This document shows, piece by piece, positions 24,031 to 35,764 of a stretch of DNA of 64,000 bases. Location of the stretch: the NCBI GenBank assembly GCA_013400975.1, contig WBMZ01004626.1:186001-250000 (forward strand), read 5' to 3'. Under the pieces are notes generated by a model. It worked only from the letters and a program-made list of their open reading frames with translations, made no database searches and had not been told where the DNA came from. This DNA is from Atrichornis clamosus. Its lineage: Eukaryota; Chordata; Aves; Passeriformes; Menuridae. Position numbers and translations under genes: made by a program. How positions within the stretch are numbered: position 1 is the first letter of the stretch; each line of letters begins with the position of its first letter.

Positions 24031-27000
24031 GTGAACCTATTTTCATCTTTAGGCACCTGAATACCTGTTCTTAACACCTGCTTAGAAAAAGCAGGAGTGC
24101 AGGTTGGCAGGGAAAGATTAGAGACTTTCAGCTCACAATTCATTTCTCAGCAATTATGCTCTTTCCTTTACCCAGGACAGACTGTAAAATGACTGTATTG
24201 TCCTAAAAGACTGAACTAAGTAAGCAAAAAAGTAAATGTTTTCTACATGATTGCTGCCATTTCATAAAAAACCTTATTGAACAAAAATGAAAGGTATCCA
24301 TTGGTATAGCAACTTTTTTTTTAAATTTTAATGATTCAAGGCATTGTTTAAACAGCAAAGCTATTACAGATCGACTAGCTGATTTCTGAGCACACTAGGA
24401 CCCTGATCCTTCCAACAATGAATGCTACAGAAAGCAGGATGAGGCAAATTACTGTGAAACCAAAGTGTATTTGTGCAGCAATTAAAAAAAAAAGAATTGG
24501 GACAATAATGAGCAACCAAATAGTAACACATTTGAGGGTGCTGCTTTGCAGGAGACAAGTGACTGTTGTGAACTCTGAAGTGCCAATGTAATGAATCACA
24601 AGAGCCCACTGAAACGAGAGCAAACATACATTCTTCTTATTTCAGTATGTACAAATAGCAAAGCAATTTGGGGTTGTTAACCTCCACAGCTTGAGGACAA
24701 TATGTTCATCATTATTGTATAGCACTTCCCTCTTCAGAAATTCTCTGTTGATTGGTTTTGATGTTCCACTGAAGCATAATGTATACCTGAAAGGATGCTC
24801 AGTATCAGACAACACGGAGCAGCTCATAAAGAAATGGACAATTTTTTTTTTAAAGTAACTAGAAAAGAAAGCAAGCTAATACAATACATTATTGCTGACA
24901 ATGAAGATTATGAAAACACACTAAAATATTTTGATTTCTGCTTTTACATAGCTCCTCCTATTCTCAAGAGCTTAAGAGTCAGGAAGGAAGGCAAAGTAAG
25001 GTACTTCAGTGCTATGCCTGTAGAAGTTGTGCACCATAAATAATAAATCATGCATTAGAAAATCACCTTCTAATTGCACCTCTGACTGAGCGTACACCAA
25101 TTGCAGCCATGCTCCCTCTCTCTGCCTGCAGCCTCAGGACTGTGGTTCTGAGCCTGCCCCGTGCAGGTCTCTCCCCTCAGCATTCCTCACAGGAGGCAAG
25201 TTCCACGAGCCAAGGTTAAAGATCAGGCCCTGGACAGAGCTGGACAAACGGCAAGAACATTCCTCCTAGAAAGTGCTTTCTCAGTTTACTGACAGTTTGG
25301 GAAGACAGATATCTTACAACCTGGATGTGGAAATGTAAGTAGCAAAAAATGCCTTTCTTGCTAGACCTGTTAATAACCCATGGAGAGACAGGAAACGTGG
25401 AAAATGCCTGGAATTCTTCAACAGGCAACTGAGACTTTTAGGAGACACCCTAACACATAAACAGCCACTTGTTTAGTCAGAGGAGGAGAAAACACCATAA
25501 AGCTGAAGCAGCGTTTTGTTCAGGAAATCACATCTTTGCCCGTTTTCCAGCTGACACTTTGCATGGCAAGTCTGTCACAGCACATTACCCGGGTGATGTG
25601 ATGTAATGCCACACTGCTGATGCAACCCAATCTGATGTGTCTAATGTGATACATCAGGAACAATATTTGGGAAGATTCTTCTGAAAACAGCACCCACAGA
25701 AGATCTTCTTTCCCCATCTTTGCCAATTAAAAGAGCCTTCCCAAGGAGTTCCATCACTTGCAGATAATTGCTTTTTCACAGGTAATTAGCAAATACAATT
25801 AGTTGAGGGAAAGGTTTGCTTTTCAGCAACTCTCACCAAAAAAAAAGAAAAAAAAAGAGAAAACAGATGATCATAGCTAACATATCACTGCATTCCACAG
25901 GAGCAGAATAACTCACCTGGGTAGGTGTTATTTACAGGGCTAGATTGTGCCACCTTTAGGCTGATACTTTTTCTCCCCCATTGACAAGTGAGAATTGAGG
26001 GTTTGGAGTAGTGTGCTTACAGATTTTCATTTAGGGCCACGAACTGGAGATCTGCTCTGAGGGAAAATAACAGTAAAGTCACCCACTTGTCCAGAGATGC
26101 ATCAAAAATCACAAAAAAATAGGAAATATCTATCTACCTTATGAACTCTTCAGTTCATAAACAGACAGGCAGATAAATTTGCCAATCTCTGCAGTAGATA
26201 AATATTACCAGAAGTGAAATCAAACAAAGCTACATCTCTCAATAGACATAGTGGGAAACCAAAGTGAATTCAGAGTGATTTATTCCAATGTAAGCACTGG
26301 GCACTGCAGGCGACTTCAAGACTGCCTGGAATCCTGCTCCACTTGTGTTTCCAAACCCAGCTGCAGCTGTGGAAAACTGCTGGATGTTCACATACAGAAG
26401 GGCCAGGGTCCACGTGACAATGATCAGATGAACAGTAAGAACCACTGGACACAGACTTTAAACAGCCCAGCAGAGTGGGGATGTCTGTGAGCAGGGGAGG
26501 CTGCAGCTGCAGGGAGTGAGAAGGTGCTGGGTGATAGCACTGCTCAGGCTGAGAACTGGCAGCAGAAAGCTGTGGGCAAACCCACATCTCTGCTGGATCA
26601 CTTGGCCAGGCCAGGGCTAAAATCCACAGACTTTTCAAACTGATTCAAAGGAGGGCTTCAAAGGAGGAGTCAGTACCAGCTCTGAATGCTGTCTTTCCCT
26701 TCAGCACCGTACCCTGCCCTGCCGCAGCCACGCAGAGCTCCAGGTACCCTGGAAGTGTGACCTGCTGTGGCCAGGGAGAGAGCAGCAGGGGACTGGCACA
26801 GAGACACAACACCAGGCCATTTCACTCTCTGCTTGGACTGGTTTTTCAAGTGTAAAATGTAATTCAAATCTCCATAAAAAGCTATTTGCTCCCTAGTCTC
26901 AGGATTCTTACACCCAGTTTCAACCGTGAAATCCAATTGGGGAGGAAAAAAAAAAAGAAGCCTTGTGCTCAAAGTCTGAAAATCCTGCAAGATCCTTCCA

Positions 27001-28814
27001 GTCTCAGGCTCAGCTGTATCTTAAATGGCATCTGACCAGTTGTGCTTCTCTTCTCCAAAGGTATGGCAGAGTGCCTTGGCTCCGAAAGCCACACTTTCAA
27101 AGCCCAGCACACACCCCCTGAAATTGCAGATATTTACTGGGATATTTCTACATCCATGGAGCTGTTCTAACAAAAGGATCAAAGATGAGCTTTCAGAATT
27201 TTGAAAATATGACCCAGAATGCACATGGCAAGTGCACAAATTGATCTCTGAAATGCAGAGTCCATGCAGCCCCTCAGGGCTTCTTCTGCTCAGCTCTGGC
27301 CACTGATGGTATCACAAGCCCCTATCTACAACTGCCAACCCAAAAGGAGCATTATTTCACAGGAGCAAAAATATTTCTCACCCTTCCTAATCCACCAGTG
27401 CTTTCCTTGCTGATTCAGATTAGCTGACAGCACGAGTCCTGAAAGATTTGTTTCATGATCTGGACTTTCTTTTTCACTGTTTAATCTTCTCTTTAGCACA
27501 TTTGAAAATTTATCAAAATAATTTAGAACACAGATTGTAATTTCTGCCACCAGTTTCCAGTGAGCCATTTTAGGAACAGCCTTTCTCATGTTCTAATATT
27601 TTCTAAATTAGGAACTCTAAGTAGAGTAAAAATATAATATTCTAATCCAGAAGTAGGTAAAGCTTTCCATTTTCACGATTTCTAACCCCTCAACTAATAT
27701 CTTTTATGAGAAAACATACAAGAATAATTTCTATTTCCTCCTCTGACTTTCTCCATTGCCATAAATCCCACAGGCATAGGATTAGGTGAAAAAAATCTTT
27801 TATTACATACAAAAGTAGATTTTAACATTTACGATTATGATGTAAAGCTTAAAAATATGATCTATATATATTCTGAAGCTTCAGAAATGAGACTTGTTAT
27901 CTATCATATCATTTGTTACATTTCATCCTTTCTTTTCAGAAAGATGTTAGATATTTTTGGAGGCCTGAAATCATTCTGAAGAGCCCAGAGTGATTTATGT
28001 GTTGCACATGTGAATTGCTCCACACACCCAACACGCTGCTATGCATCACCTGTCAGCTCCTGTACCAATTGTTTCATCAATGCATGAGGCAGGACTTAAA
28101 AGAGCTTTTCCCAACCAAAACCTCCCTCTGGATTTTTCCAAATTTTCTCTTCTGGCATCTTTGATATTATCAAGAGTGACAGCATGCTGCTCATGAAAAA
28201 AAATACCCCACTTTAAAAGCTTTCAGCTGTCCCTTTTATCAATCTTTTTTTTTTTCTTTTGCTTTTGTTAAATGCAGGCCACATGTCCATGTCAGTGAAA
28301 TCAGCCTCTCCATGTGAAGAGCATGGTATGGCTGCATTTATTTCTCTAAAGAACAGAGTTCACCTGATATTCTACTTTTTGTTGGAAGAAACGATGGCAT
28401 GGCCATCTGCCTTCTAATTAAGAAGATTATTGTATCTCAGGGACCAGGAAACCTCATCTGTGTCTATTCACCATCACATCTGTGACTGGGGAAGAGGGGA
28501 AAGAAAATCTCTCTGCTGCTCAGGGATTTTGTTTAGCAGAAGTTCACTGACATGGGAGTCAGTTATCTGCTTCAATATCAGGTAACAGCACCACCTTCTG
28601 CCAACAAGTTACCATCTCTTTAGCAAGCTATTAGGTCCATTTTCTCTTTGTGATTTCAGTAGCTTTCTTAAACATTTCTGATGTAGACAGCAAACTTCAG
28701 ACCAACATCCTTAAGGTTATTTTAAAACACCTCAAGCTGTTCAGAAAAGACATAGATGAAATTATTTAAATGTACTTACAAAAATATAATAAATCTAAAT
28801 GCTCTAAAGCTAAA

Positions 28815-28865
28815 TATGGTCTGATTCAGCAGGACACTTAAATACATGCTTAACTGCACTTGAAT
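28815..28865. repeat. fragment of an old amniote interspersed repeat
   Basis: CTGATTCAGCAGGACACTTAAATACATGCTTAACTGCACTTGA reads as a diverged form of a repeat common in birds and reptiles, which typically runs CTGATTCAGCAAAGCACTTAAGCA, then TGCTTAACTT. I know the pattern but cannot name the family with certainty. Confidence 0.5.
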
Positions 28866-29309
28866 AAATCCTCACATATTTTTTTGCTGAAGCAGGGCTT
28901 GAAGTACCATTGCAAGATTACCAGTTCTGTTCCCTGAACACTTCCATGGCATTTTCAATAAGATTTAGGAGGCCAGGCAAGACCACGGCACCTGGCTTAA
29001 GTCTGAAAATAACATTTGGTTCCTGAGTGCTTTTCAAGCTTTCATCCTGTGACAAAGGAGAAACGACAGAAACAACAGCAGAGAAAAATGGAGCTCCCAA
29101 CAAGAGAGGCACGAAAGGGACAGGTCTCACCTACCCAGGTGGGAGTTCAGCTTATCCCCCCCATTCCCTGCAGAAGTGGGGGAGAAGGTCCCAGGCTGCA
29201 GGTGAGACCCTGTTAGCCCAGCTCTGTGTTCCTGGCGTGTTTGCTCAAACAGCTGCTGCCAGCAGCCCACGGGTCCACACACACTGAGGGAGCCTGGAAA
29301 GAGCAGTGG

Positions 29310-29600
29310 AGGGACTTCTGACAAGGGCAAGGGGTGACAGGACAGGGGAGAATGGCTTTAAGCTGAAGGAGGGAAGATTTAGATTGGTATTAGGAGGAAA
29401 TTCCTTCTGTGAGGGTGGTGAGGCCCTGGCACAGGTTGCCCAGAGAAGCTGTGGCTGCCCCATCCCTGGAAGTGTCCAAGGTGAAGTTGGATGGGGCTTG
29501 GAGCACCCTGGGATAGGGGAAGGTGTCCCTGCCCAGGGCAGGGGCTTTGAACTAGATGATCTCTAAAGATCCTTCCAAGCCAAATCATTTTACAATTCTA
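29310..29600 (+). mobile_element. CR1 LINE, 5'-truncated 3' end
   Basis: About 290 bp match the well-known bird CR1 3' region in order: GGACTTCTGACAAGGGCAAG, AATGGCTTTAAGCTGAA, GGTTGCCCAGAGAAGCTG, CCATCCCTGGAAGTGT, AGTTGGATGGGGCTTGGAG, GGGCTTTGAACTAGATGAT and CCTTCCAAGCCAAATCATTT. It ends in ACAATTCTATTT, a remnant of the terminal short repeats. Only the 3' untranslated part is present. No reverse transcriptase sequence lies upstream, as is usual for CR1 copies truncated during target-primed reverse transcription. The open frames on both strands across it (plus 29306-29566, minus 29245-29463) are not genes. This element is the best evidence that the host is a bird. Confidence 0.95.
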
Positions 29601-32600
29601 TTTGGAGAGAGATACACAGGCAAATACCCATCCAATTATGTATTCTCCTGTCAGGTTCAAAGCCCGTGTATCCACCTGATAAGTCAGTAGGAATATACAT
29701 CAGTCTTTCAATTAGAGCAGCCTTACACTAAAGCGAATCAGAGCAGACTGCCAGGGCAGCAAACTGCCTCTGACCCTTCTTTGTTCTCATCAGAGTCCAA
29801 AAACCCCAGCCTGGGGCAATGGCTGATGCAAAAAAAGGGTGGATGGGCAGTGGATTATGCTGAATAAAAACTGCAGGTGACTCGTCTCAAAACCAGCAGT
29901 TGTTTCCTCAAGCCCTCCTGCCCAGAGAGCACAAACAGCAGCAATCCTATGTCTTCATTTTTCTCCCAGCTCTGATTTCACTTTCCATAACAGGAATGGC
30001 AAACACACCTGACCGCGCTGGTGATGGAGAATTCACCTTTGGGGAACAAACAGTACTGTCGGGAAGCCTTGGGCAAACTCTGCTTTTCAACACTGCAGCA
30101 GCAAATAATGCTACAACCACCCAGTGTAACACATTTTCTCAACCATATTCACTGAAATAATCAACTTTTCCAGTGCCATCAGTGGAAACACAGGAAAGAA
30201 TTAGCAGCAGGCAGACTCCTGCACCTGCCAGCCATGCAGATGAGTGTGCTGTGAGATGGGAAGCACTGCATTAAGCAAAGTAACATCTGCCATGTGCTGC
30301 TCTCGTATCCACTCTCCCAAGGGAAAAGTGAGAGTAGAGAGGCTCTGGTTATGGATGATGATCATCTAGGGTTGTTTATCACATGAGCTGGAAAGTTTTT
30401 TTCCACAAATTCTTGCATGATATTTGTGACTGCTCGCTGCAGAGACAGATATCACTTAGAAATGCAAACAGGGCCTGTCAGCAGGGAGAAGGCCGGTGGT
30501 GGGAAATACAGCACATTTTGAGGAAAACTGCTGTAACTACTCCTCAAAGCCAATTCTTTGTTTCCAATGATGCTGAGGGGATTTTTAATTGGATTCTGGT
30601 GTTTTCCCTAATATTCAGCAGCAGCAATGCCTGAGCACTTTGCAACACTAAGCTGGGTGACGGAACTGGGTAATGAGACTTACAATGCAAAATGGGGGCA
30701 TTAATTCCTGGGAAGGTAATTGAACAGCTTCTGACTGAGCCTTTAAAGAAAACTCACTTCCCTTTTCTCAGTGTTTTACATATTGTTTTCCACATTTCCT
30801 CCTGAGCCCCACGCTCCTGTGAGTTATAATCTAGGATGCTGAAGGGTGTAGAACCACTGGCACTTCCAGGCAGTGAGGACATGTGGAGTTGAGCAGATGT
30901 ACACCAGTCCCCAGAGGGGGTGCTCCTGCATGTCCTGCACATCTTCAAAATGTTCCCATCTGCTTTCCAGGGAAAATACCTCACTCCAAAGTGTGTGCAG
31001 GAAGTCAGAGTGGGGTCTCTCAATAGCAGAAAACCTGCAGGGAGGAAGCATCCTCCTACCTCAGCTTTAGATGCATAAAAACTATTCATGTGTCTTGAGG
31101 TCTCCATCCACATTCCCTTTGTACTTCAGAGCCAATGACTGCCTTGCCTTCAGCTTAAGTTAGATGTCTAATTTTCAGACTAAGTTTCAGAGAGGCGAAT
31201 CCCACACGATGTATAGAGTTATTTTAAGAATGGTACTGTGATTTAACCGCAGGAAACATCCTATTTCCTGGCAAGGGGGTCCCTCAGTGTGGGAAGCACA
31301 CCTAGCTGCCACCGGAGCCAAGGGATCTGGGAGAGATGGTGCCAGCAGACACAGGGATAAAGAATAAAGCACTGATGAGCCAATCAATAAACCAGTAATT
31401 AGGGCTGTTTGGCAGGTTGGGGGTGTTTTTGGTACTTTACTTGTGGGGTTTTTTTCCTCTGGATTTGAAAGAAGTTTGCTTATCTAAGTTTTAGAACGAT
31501 TTAAATGAATCCCAGTACTGTTCAAATCAATGAAAGTCTTGGTGAGACAGCTGTAATTTTATGTGCATGTGTTTTAGTAAATTAGAGGGTTTAGCCTTAA
31601 GGATTCACTTTAGTGTAATCTACTAAAAAGATAAGTAGAGCCAGATGTAGTGTCTTACAAACTGCTGGACAGTTGCAACAGGAATGACAGCATTGAAAGC
31701 AACTTTATAGCATAGACAGCAGATTTTCTGACTCAAGAAAAGCAAAATATTTTACATAAACAGTTGTAAATATTTTATATTTACCATTCAAGAAGAAAGG
31801 GTGCAAGTAGGTTAAAAAAAAAAAAAGCCTGAGTAATTGGTAACGGTTTTATCTTGTTCTGATGGTGCATATCCATGGAGAAATACAATCTGTATTACAA
31901 ACCATTTAACTAAATTAAATTCTAGTTAGCATCTGGGATCCCATCAATAAGAGTCTATATTTCTGAGGAGCCACAGACTGGTGGCAGTAATAGACACATA
32001 AAGATTTTAATAGGTAAGTAAATTTGTTTTGCATTTCTCCTGCTACCAGAACACGGTTTAGCAGAGTAATTAGTGGTTAGATATCTGACTATAATTAAGA
32101 AAATTCTCTAATCATTAAAAATTCTCAAGAAAGAACATTCATCCCATCAGTAATGTTTACTTATTATGAAGCACATTCACTCAGCAGCAGAAATAGCTGT
32201 CACCTGGTTCCTCACCCCACACAAATCTTTAATAAGGTATTTTCATCACCATTAGAAAGTCATTTTCAGGGTCACCATCAATTTGTGATCATTTCTTATG
32301 TCCTTAGCCACTCAAATTGACAAAAAGAAAAAAAAAAAGGAATAAAAATCAATGCAGTTTAGCCATAAATCCCCAAGAGCTGGGCTGTGTCACAGTGGCT
32401 TTAACTGTTAGTCCCAACTCCTTATTTATAAATCTCCCAACTCTCCTGAGTCCTCGTGAGGGCTGTGCATAGAATAAGTGCCTGCAATAAATCTGGAGAG
32501 ATAAGCATTTACCCCAGCCTCACCAGGCTTTTTATGGTGCAGGTTTTTTACGTTCGGATAAGGACAAGTGTGAGTATCTTGTTATTAGCACCACTGCACA

Positions 32601-32694
32601 GATGCACACACTGTGCCAGGGCTGAGCTCAGCAAGGGGCTGAACACGTGGACCTAAGGCTTGTACGTGTCTGCTCATCTTTAATGCATTAGGTG
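29601..32694. other. non-coding sequence
   Basis: AT-leaning DNA with no supported gene. The region at 30640-30715 (near ATGGGGGCATTAATTCCTGGG) and that at 31500-31550 (near AATCAATGAAAGTCTTGG) faintly resemble old sauropsid repeats, but too weakly to call. A GTAAGT at 32014 follows an AT-rich stretch without a credible exon. Confidence 0.55.
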
Positions 32695-32860
32695 AAGCTG
32701 GATCCAAAGCTGGAGCTCGTCAGCACACCCAGAATTGAACCCAGATCTCCCAGCATCAAATCTAGTGCCTTATTCATGCAAACCCATTTACTTCTGGTCT
32801 GCAGTTTGCCACTTCTGAACAATTCAGGGACCAAATTCCCACTGAAGTCAGTGGAAGTTG
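32695..32860 (-). mobile_element. probable ancient tRNA-derived SINE fragment
   Basis: On the minus strand the sequence reads GCTGGGAGATCTGGGTTCAATTCTGG, which contains a good RNA polymerase III B-box (GGTTCAATTCT, plus coordinates 32731-32741). Before it lies GGCACTAGATTTGATG, in the position of the anticodon-side region typical of old amniote SINEs (GTGCTCTAGNCACTGGACC-type). About 100 bp away is the near-palindrome CCACTGAAGTCAGTGG (32839-32854), a word frequent in old sauropsid repeats. The copy is diverged and its ends are uncertain. The 75-codon open frame across it (32692-32919) is not a gene. Confidence 0.45.
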
Positions 32861-35506
32861 AACATGAACACGGACTGATGACATTGCAATTGAATTTTGG
32901 AAACTGCCAAGCAAAATAAATCTGGTGGTGCGTGACATTTCAATTCCAATAGCTGTACCTCAACTTTCTCACTGCTAGTAGGTCTGTGTCTTCCAAAATA
33001 CTAACTTGCCAAGTTCAACAAGAAATCTGTAAAAATATTAGGCCTATTTCTTTCTGATTGTAAATAATCACCAGCAATAAACATTTCTCAGGGTGGAAGA
33101 AAGGATTGCAAAGTCACTGCAAAGATACAAAGCACAGCTGATTCCTCCCCCTCAGAGCATCCAGCATCAGAGAGCAGGTGATGGGGACAGACTGGAGACA
33201 ACAGGAGAATAAAAAACCAAATTACAGCGCTGAATCCAGGGGATGTGCAGCCTACAAGAGATTAATTTTGTCAATAAGGTATGGAGCTGTAATTTGGAAC
33301 ACCCTGGAAAGAAGAGATTTCAATTGAAAAAAAACCCCACACCTTTGCTGCTCATAGCCAGATGGTGAGAGCTACAGGATTTCACATTTTTGGCTGTCAG
33401 GGAACAGAGCTAATGGTATGGGATTTGTTTCATACCAACAGTGAAGAACTCAAAGGCTAACTCAAACAGCAGAGACTAAACACAGAGCCTGGGCTCAACA
33501 GCAGCTCTGGATCTAGAGCAACACACATTCTTCCCACATAGACTGACATCTGGCAAACACCTGAATGGAAAAACTACCAGCAGTCATACATTTGCTGAAA
33601 TGTTTCTCTCGTACTCTTTTTCATTTTTGTGTTTTTGGTTTGGTTTTTTTTTTTTTTCCTGAATTGGCAATAAGATTACATCCTTATTGCCCTCTCATTG
33701 ATTTCTTCCTCAGAGGCAAATGACAGCATTTCTGAGAAATAAATAAATAACCAAATAAAATAAAGCTGAGAGGCAATCTGCATGTAAATCAGCATTAGTC
33801 ATTGACATTTGAGACTTGAAAATAAGCCATCCCAGTCCCAGCTGTCCCCACAAAAGCTGATCTCCTTTGTAAGACAGAGAACACTGCAAGCAAACGGAAC
33901 CAAGGATGAATATAGATAAGATGTAAACCCTCTTCACTTGAAGTTTTCCCTACAAACTCCTTTGTTCCTGAGCACTTAGGAATACTTCTACCTAGTGCTG
34001 CTGTTGATGGGAGTTTTGTCTTTGGTACTTGCCTTCCAAGAATGCAGTTCCCTACAATTCTCCCTGAAGTGGTTTGCTTGCAGTTGCAGCACAGAAGGTG
34101 GCTGCTTAAACTAGGGAGTTTGTTCATTATTCCATGAACTATGCACCTCCTCTAGTAAAAGCTGTTAAGTTAAACTGTGTCTTCTTGTTGTTTCCTCAAA
34201 TATTTTTTCCACTGTCAATATTCTCCCACCATTCAGACAACATTGCTTTTACTAAAAATCAAGATATTTGGGTTTACAATGCAAATATTACTGGAGATTG
34301 TGCATAGTTCTGAATAGCACTAGAAATATTTTATTTGGCCCAGTCAAATTGCTTAGCTCTAGCTCTTACCAGTATTTCTACTGAAAACTCAGCTCCAGGT
34401 GTGGTTCGGGGCTGCTCTGACCACCCTTGCCTGCTGGGAAGGCAGGGGATAGCAGAGGCTGTCTATCCAGGGAGGATGTTTTGACATTTTCCAGAGCAAC
34501 TACCCAAAGCTAGGGCAGAATTTCCACTGCTGCCAAAGCCCTTAAAAACTGCAGTCAGCTACTGTCCCAAAAGACAGTGGGAAATACTGCCCTGTATGAT
34601 AAAAACACCTTTCCCAACATTATCCCTTAATCTATTACACATCAGAGAACATTACGTAGCTACTACCCCCAAAAGCTCACTTGTGTGAGCAATTAAACAC
34701 AGCTAAACATGCATAATGCAGCTTATAATATCCTTTAAAAGTGGATATTACCCTTCTCTCTTCCAGGAGATATAGCCTTGATCCCACTCTAAGTGTTTGT
34801 CGAGTCATGTATTAATGGAAGTGCTATCCTGGTTTCATGTGGAATCTCTCCCTTCTGGTGCCTCCTTTTTATCAGTGAAACTGAAGCACTTGTGTGGCCT
34901 GCCATGCAAAGAAATGTCAGAAATTAAGGCACAAGAGCATGACTGACATGGGGCAGGAACAGCTTCCAGGAAAACCTTTCTAGATCTGGAGTAGATTTTT
35001 TTTTACTTATGTTTTTGGGAAGTTTTTTGCGGTTTTTTATTAAGAATGCAAAAAAACCATAGAAAGTAAATCCCTAGTCTTGAGCATTTTCATTTTAATT
35101 ACAGATAAAATACCTCCAAATTCCCAAAGCTCTAATTATGTGCATAAGTTTCAGCATAATGCGAGCTTGGTGTTGCTTAACAGAGCAATGAGGTTATGGA
35201 AGAATGAAAATATTGATTTTCTTTGACAGAGACAAGGAGGGCTCAGCTTTGGGTCCTTGCAGTGGTGTTATCAGCTTAACCAAGTCTAATTAGCTTCATT
35301 CATTGTGAAGTGTAAATACAAATACAAGAAAAGTCTGATCAACACCGAGAGCACAACCAAAGGCTTCGAAACGCTTGGCTGTATTTATTTCCCCTACCCT
35401 TCTTCCTTTGTCTGCACGTGGGCAACCAGAGATGAAAGCCTTTTGACCCCCTAAAGGTAAGCTGGGAAAATCCACCCTTACAAAAGGGATGTGAAATGTC
35501 AAGTAC
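32861..35506. other. non-coding sequence
   Basis: AT-leaning DNA, with a T13 run near 33645 and TTAA/ATTA-rich stretches at 35090-35300. No supported gene. The minus open frame at 33795-34127 has no recognisable domain. Confidence 0.55.
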
Positions 35507-35764
35507 CTGGCACTAAGAAACCTGCTGGGAGATGGTGCCCCACTCCTGGCTTGGATGAGCTTGTGTTCTCTTCCACAAGGCGACTGTTCAGGACACAAAT
35601 GAATGTCACACTCGCAATGTTTCCATCATCATCAGATGGTATCTGGAAACTAATTCTTCCCTGTTCTGTGCCGGTCCAGCTGATGTACGTGTTCCAATGA
35701 CAGAATTTACTGGGTTTTGTTAAAAAGACAATTTCTCCACTTCTTTTCAAAAATCCTGCTGGCA
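35507..35764 (-). other. candidate phase 1-1 exon of an unidentified minus-strand gene
   Basis: The minus strand has a TATACAG acceptor, then 258 nt open in one frame, then CCAG followed by a GTACTT donor. The exon would begin with 2 nt completing a codon and end with 1 nt of the next. It is therefore symmetric (phase 1-1), the arrangement typical of exons that encode extracellular modules. The 85-codon translation alternates polar and hydrophobic residues like beta strands (around residues 8-14, 24-38 and 45-56). It has an acidic Ser-Asp-Asp-Asp-Gly turn near residue 40 and two Cys. Codon choice looks natural. Against it, the acceptor's pyrimidine tract is weak and the donor is non-optimal, and I recognise no family. 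Confidence 0.25.

Larger units (their letters stand above)
21016..28814. other. non-coding sequence
   Basis: Nearly 8 kb with no supported gene. It contains two short hairpins (22930-22952, 23706-23741) and an A/CA-rich tract (23950-24030). The rest is AT-leaning DNA with small GC-richer patches near 23700-23880, 25080-25200 and 26500-26800. Open frames such as plus 23613-24074 and minus 26270-26638 lie in the GC-richer patches and carry no recognisable domain. Confidence 0.55.

Noticed and set aside
29245..29588. Open frames on both strands as small genes
   Set aside because: They lie inside the CR1 3' untranslated region.
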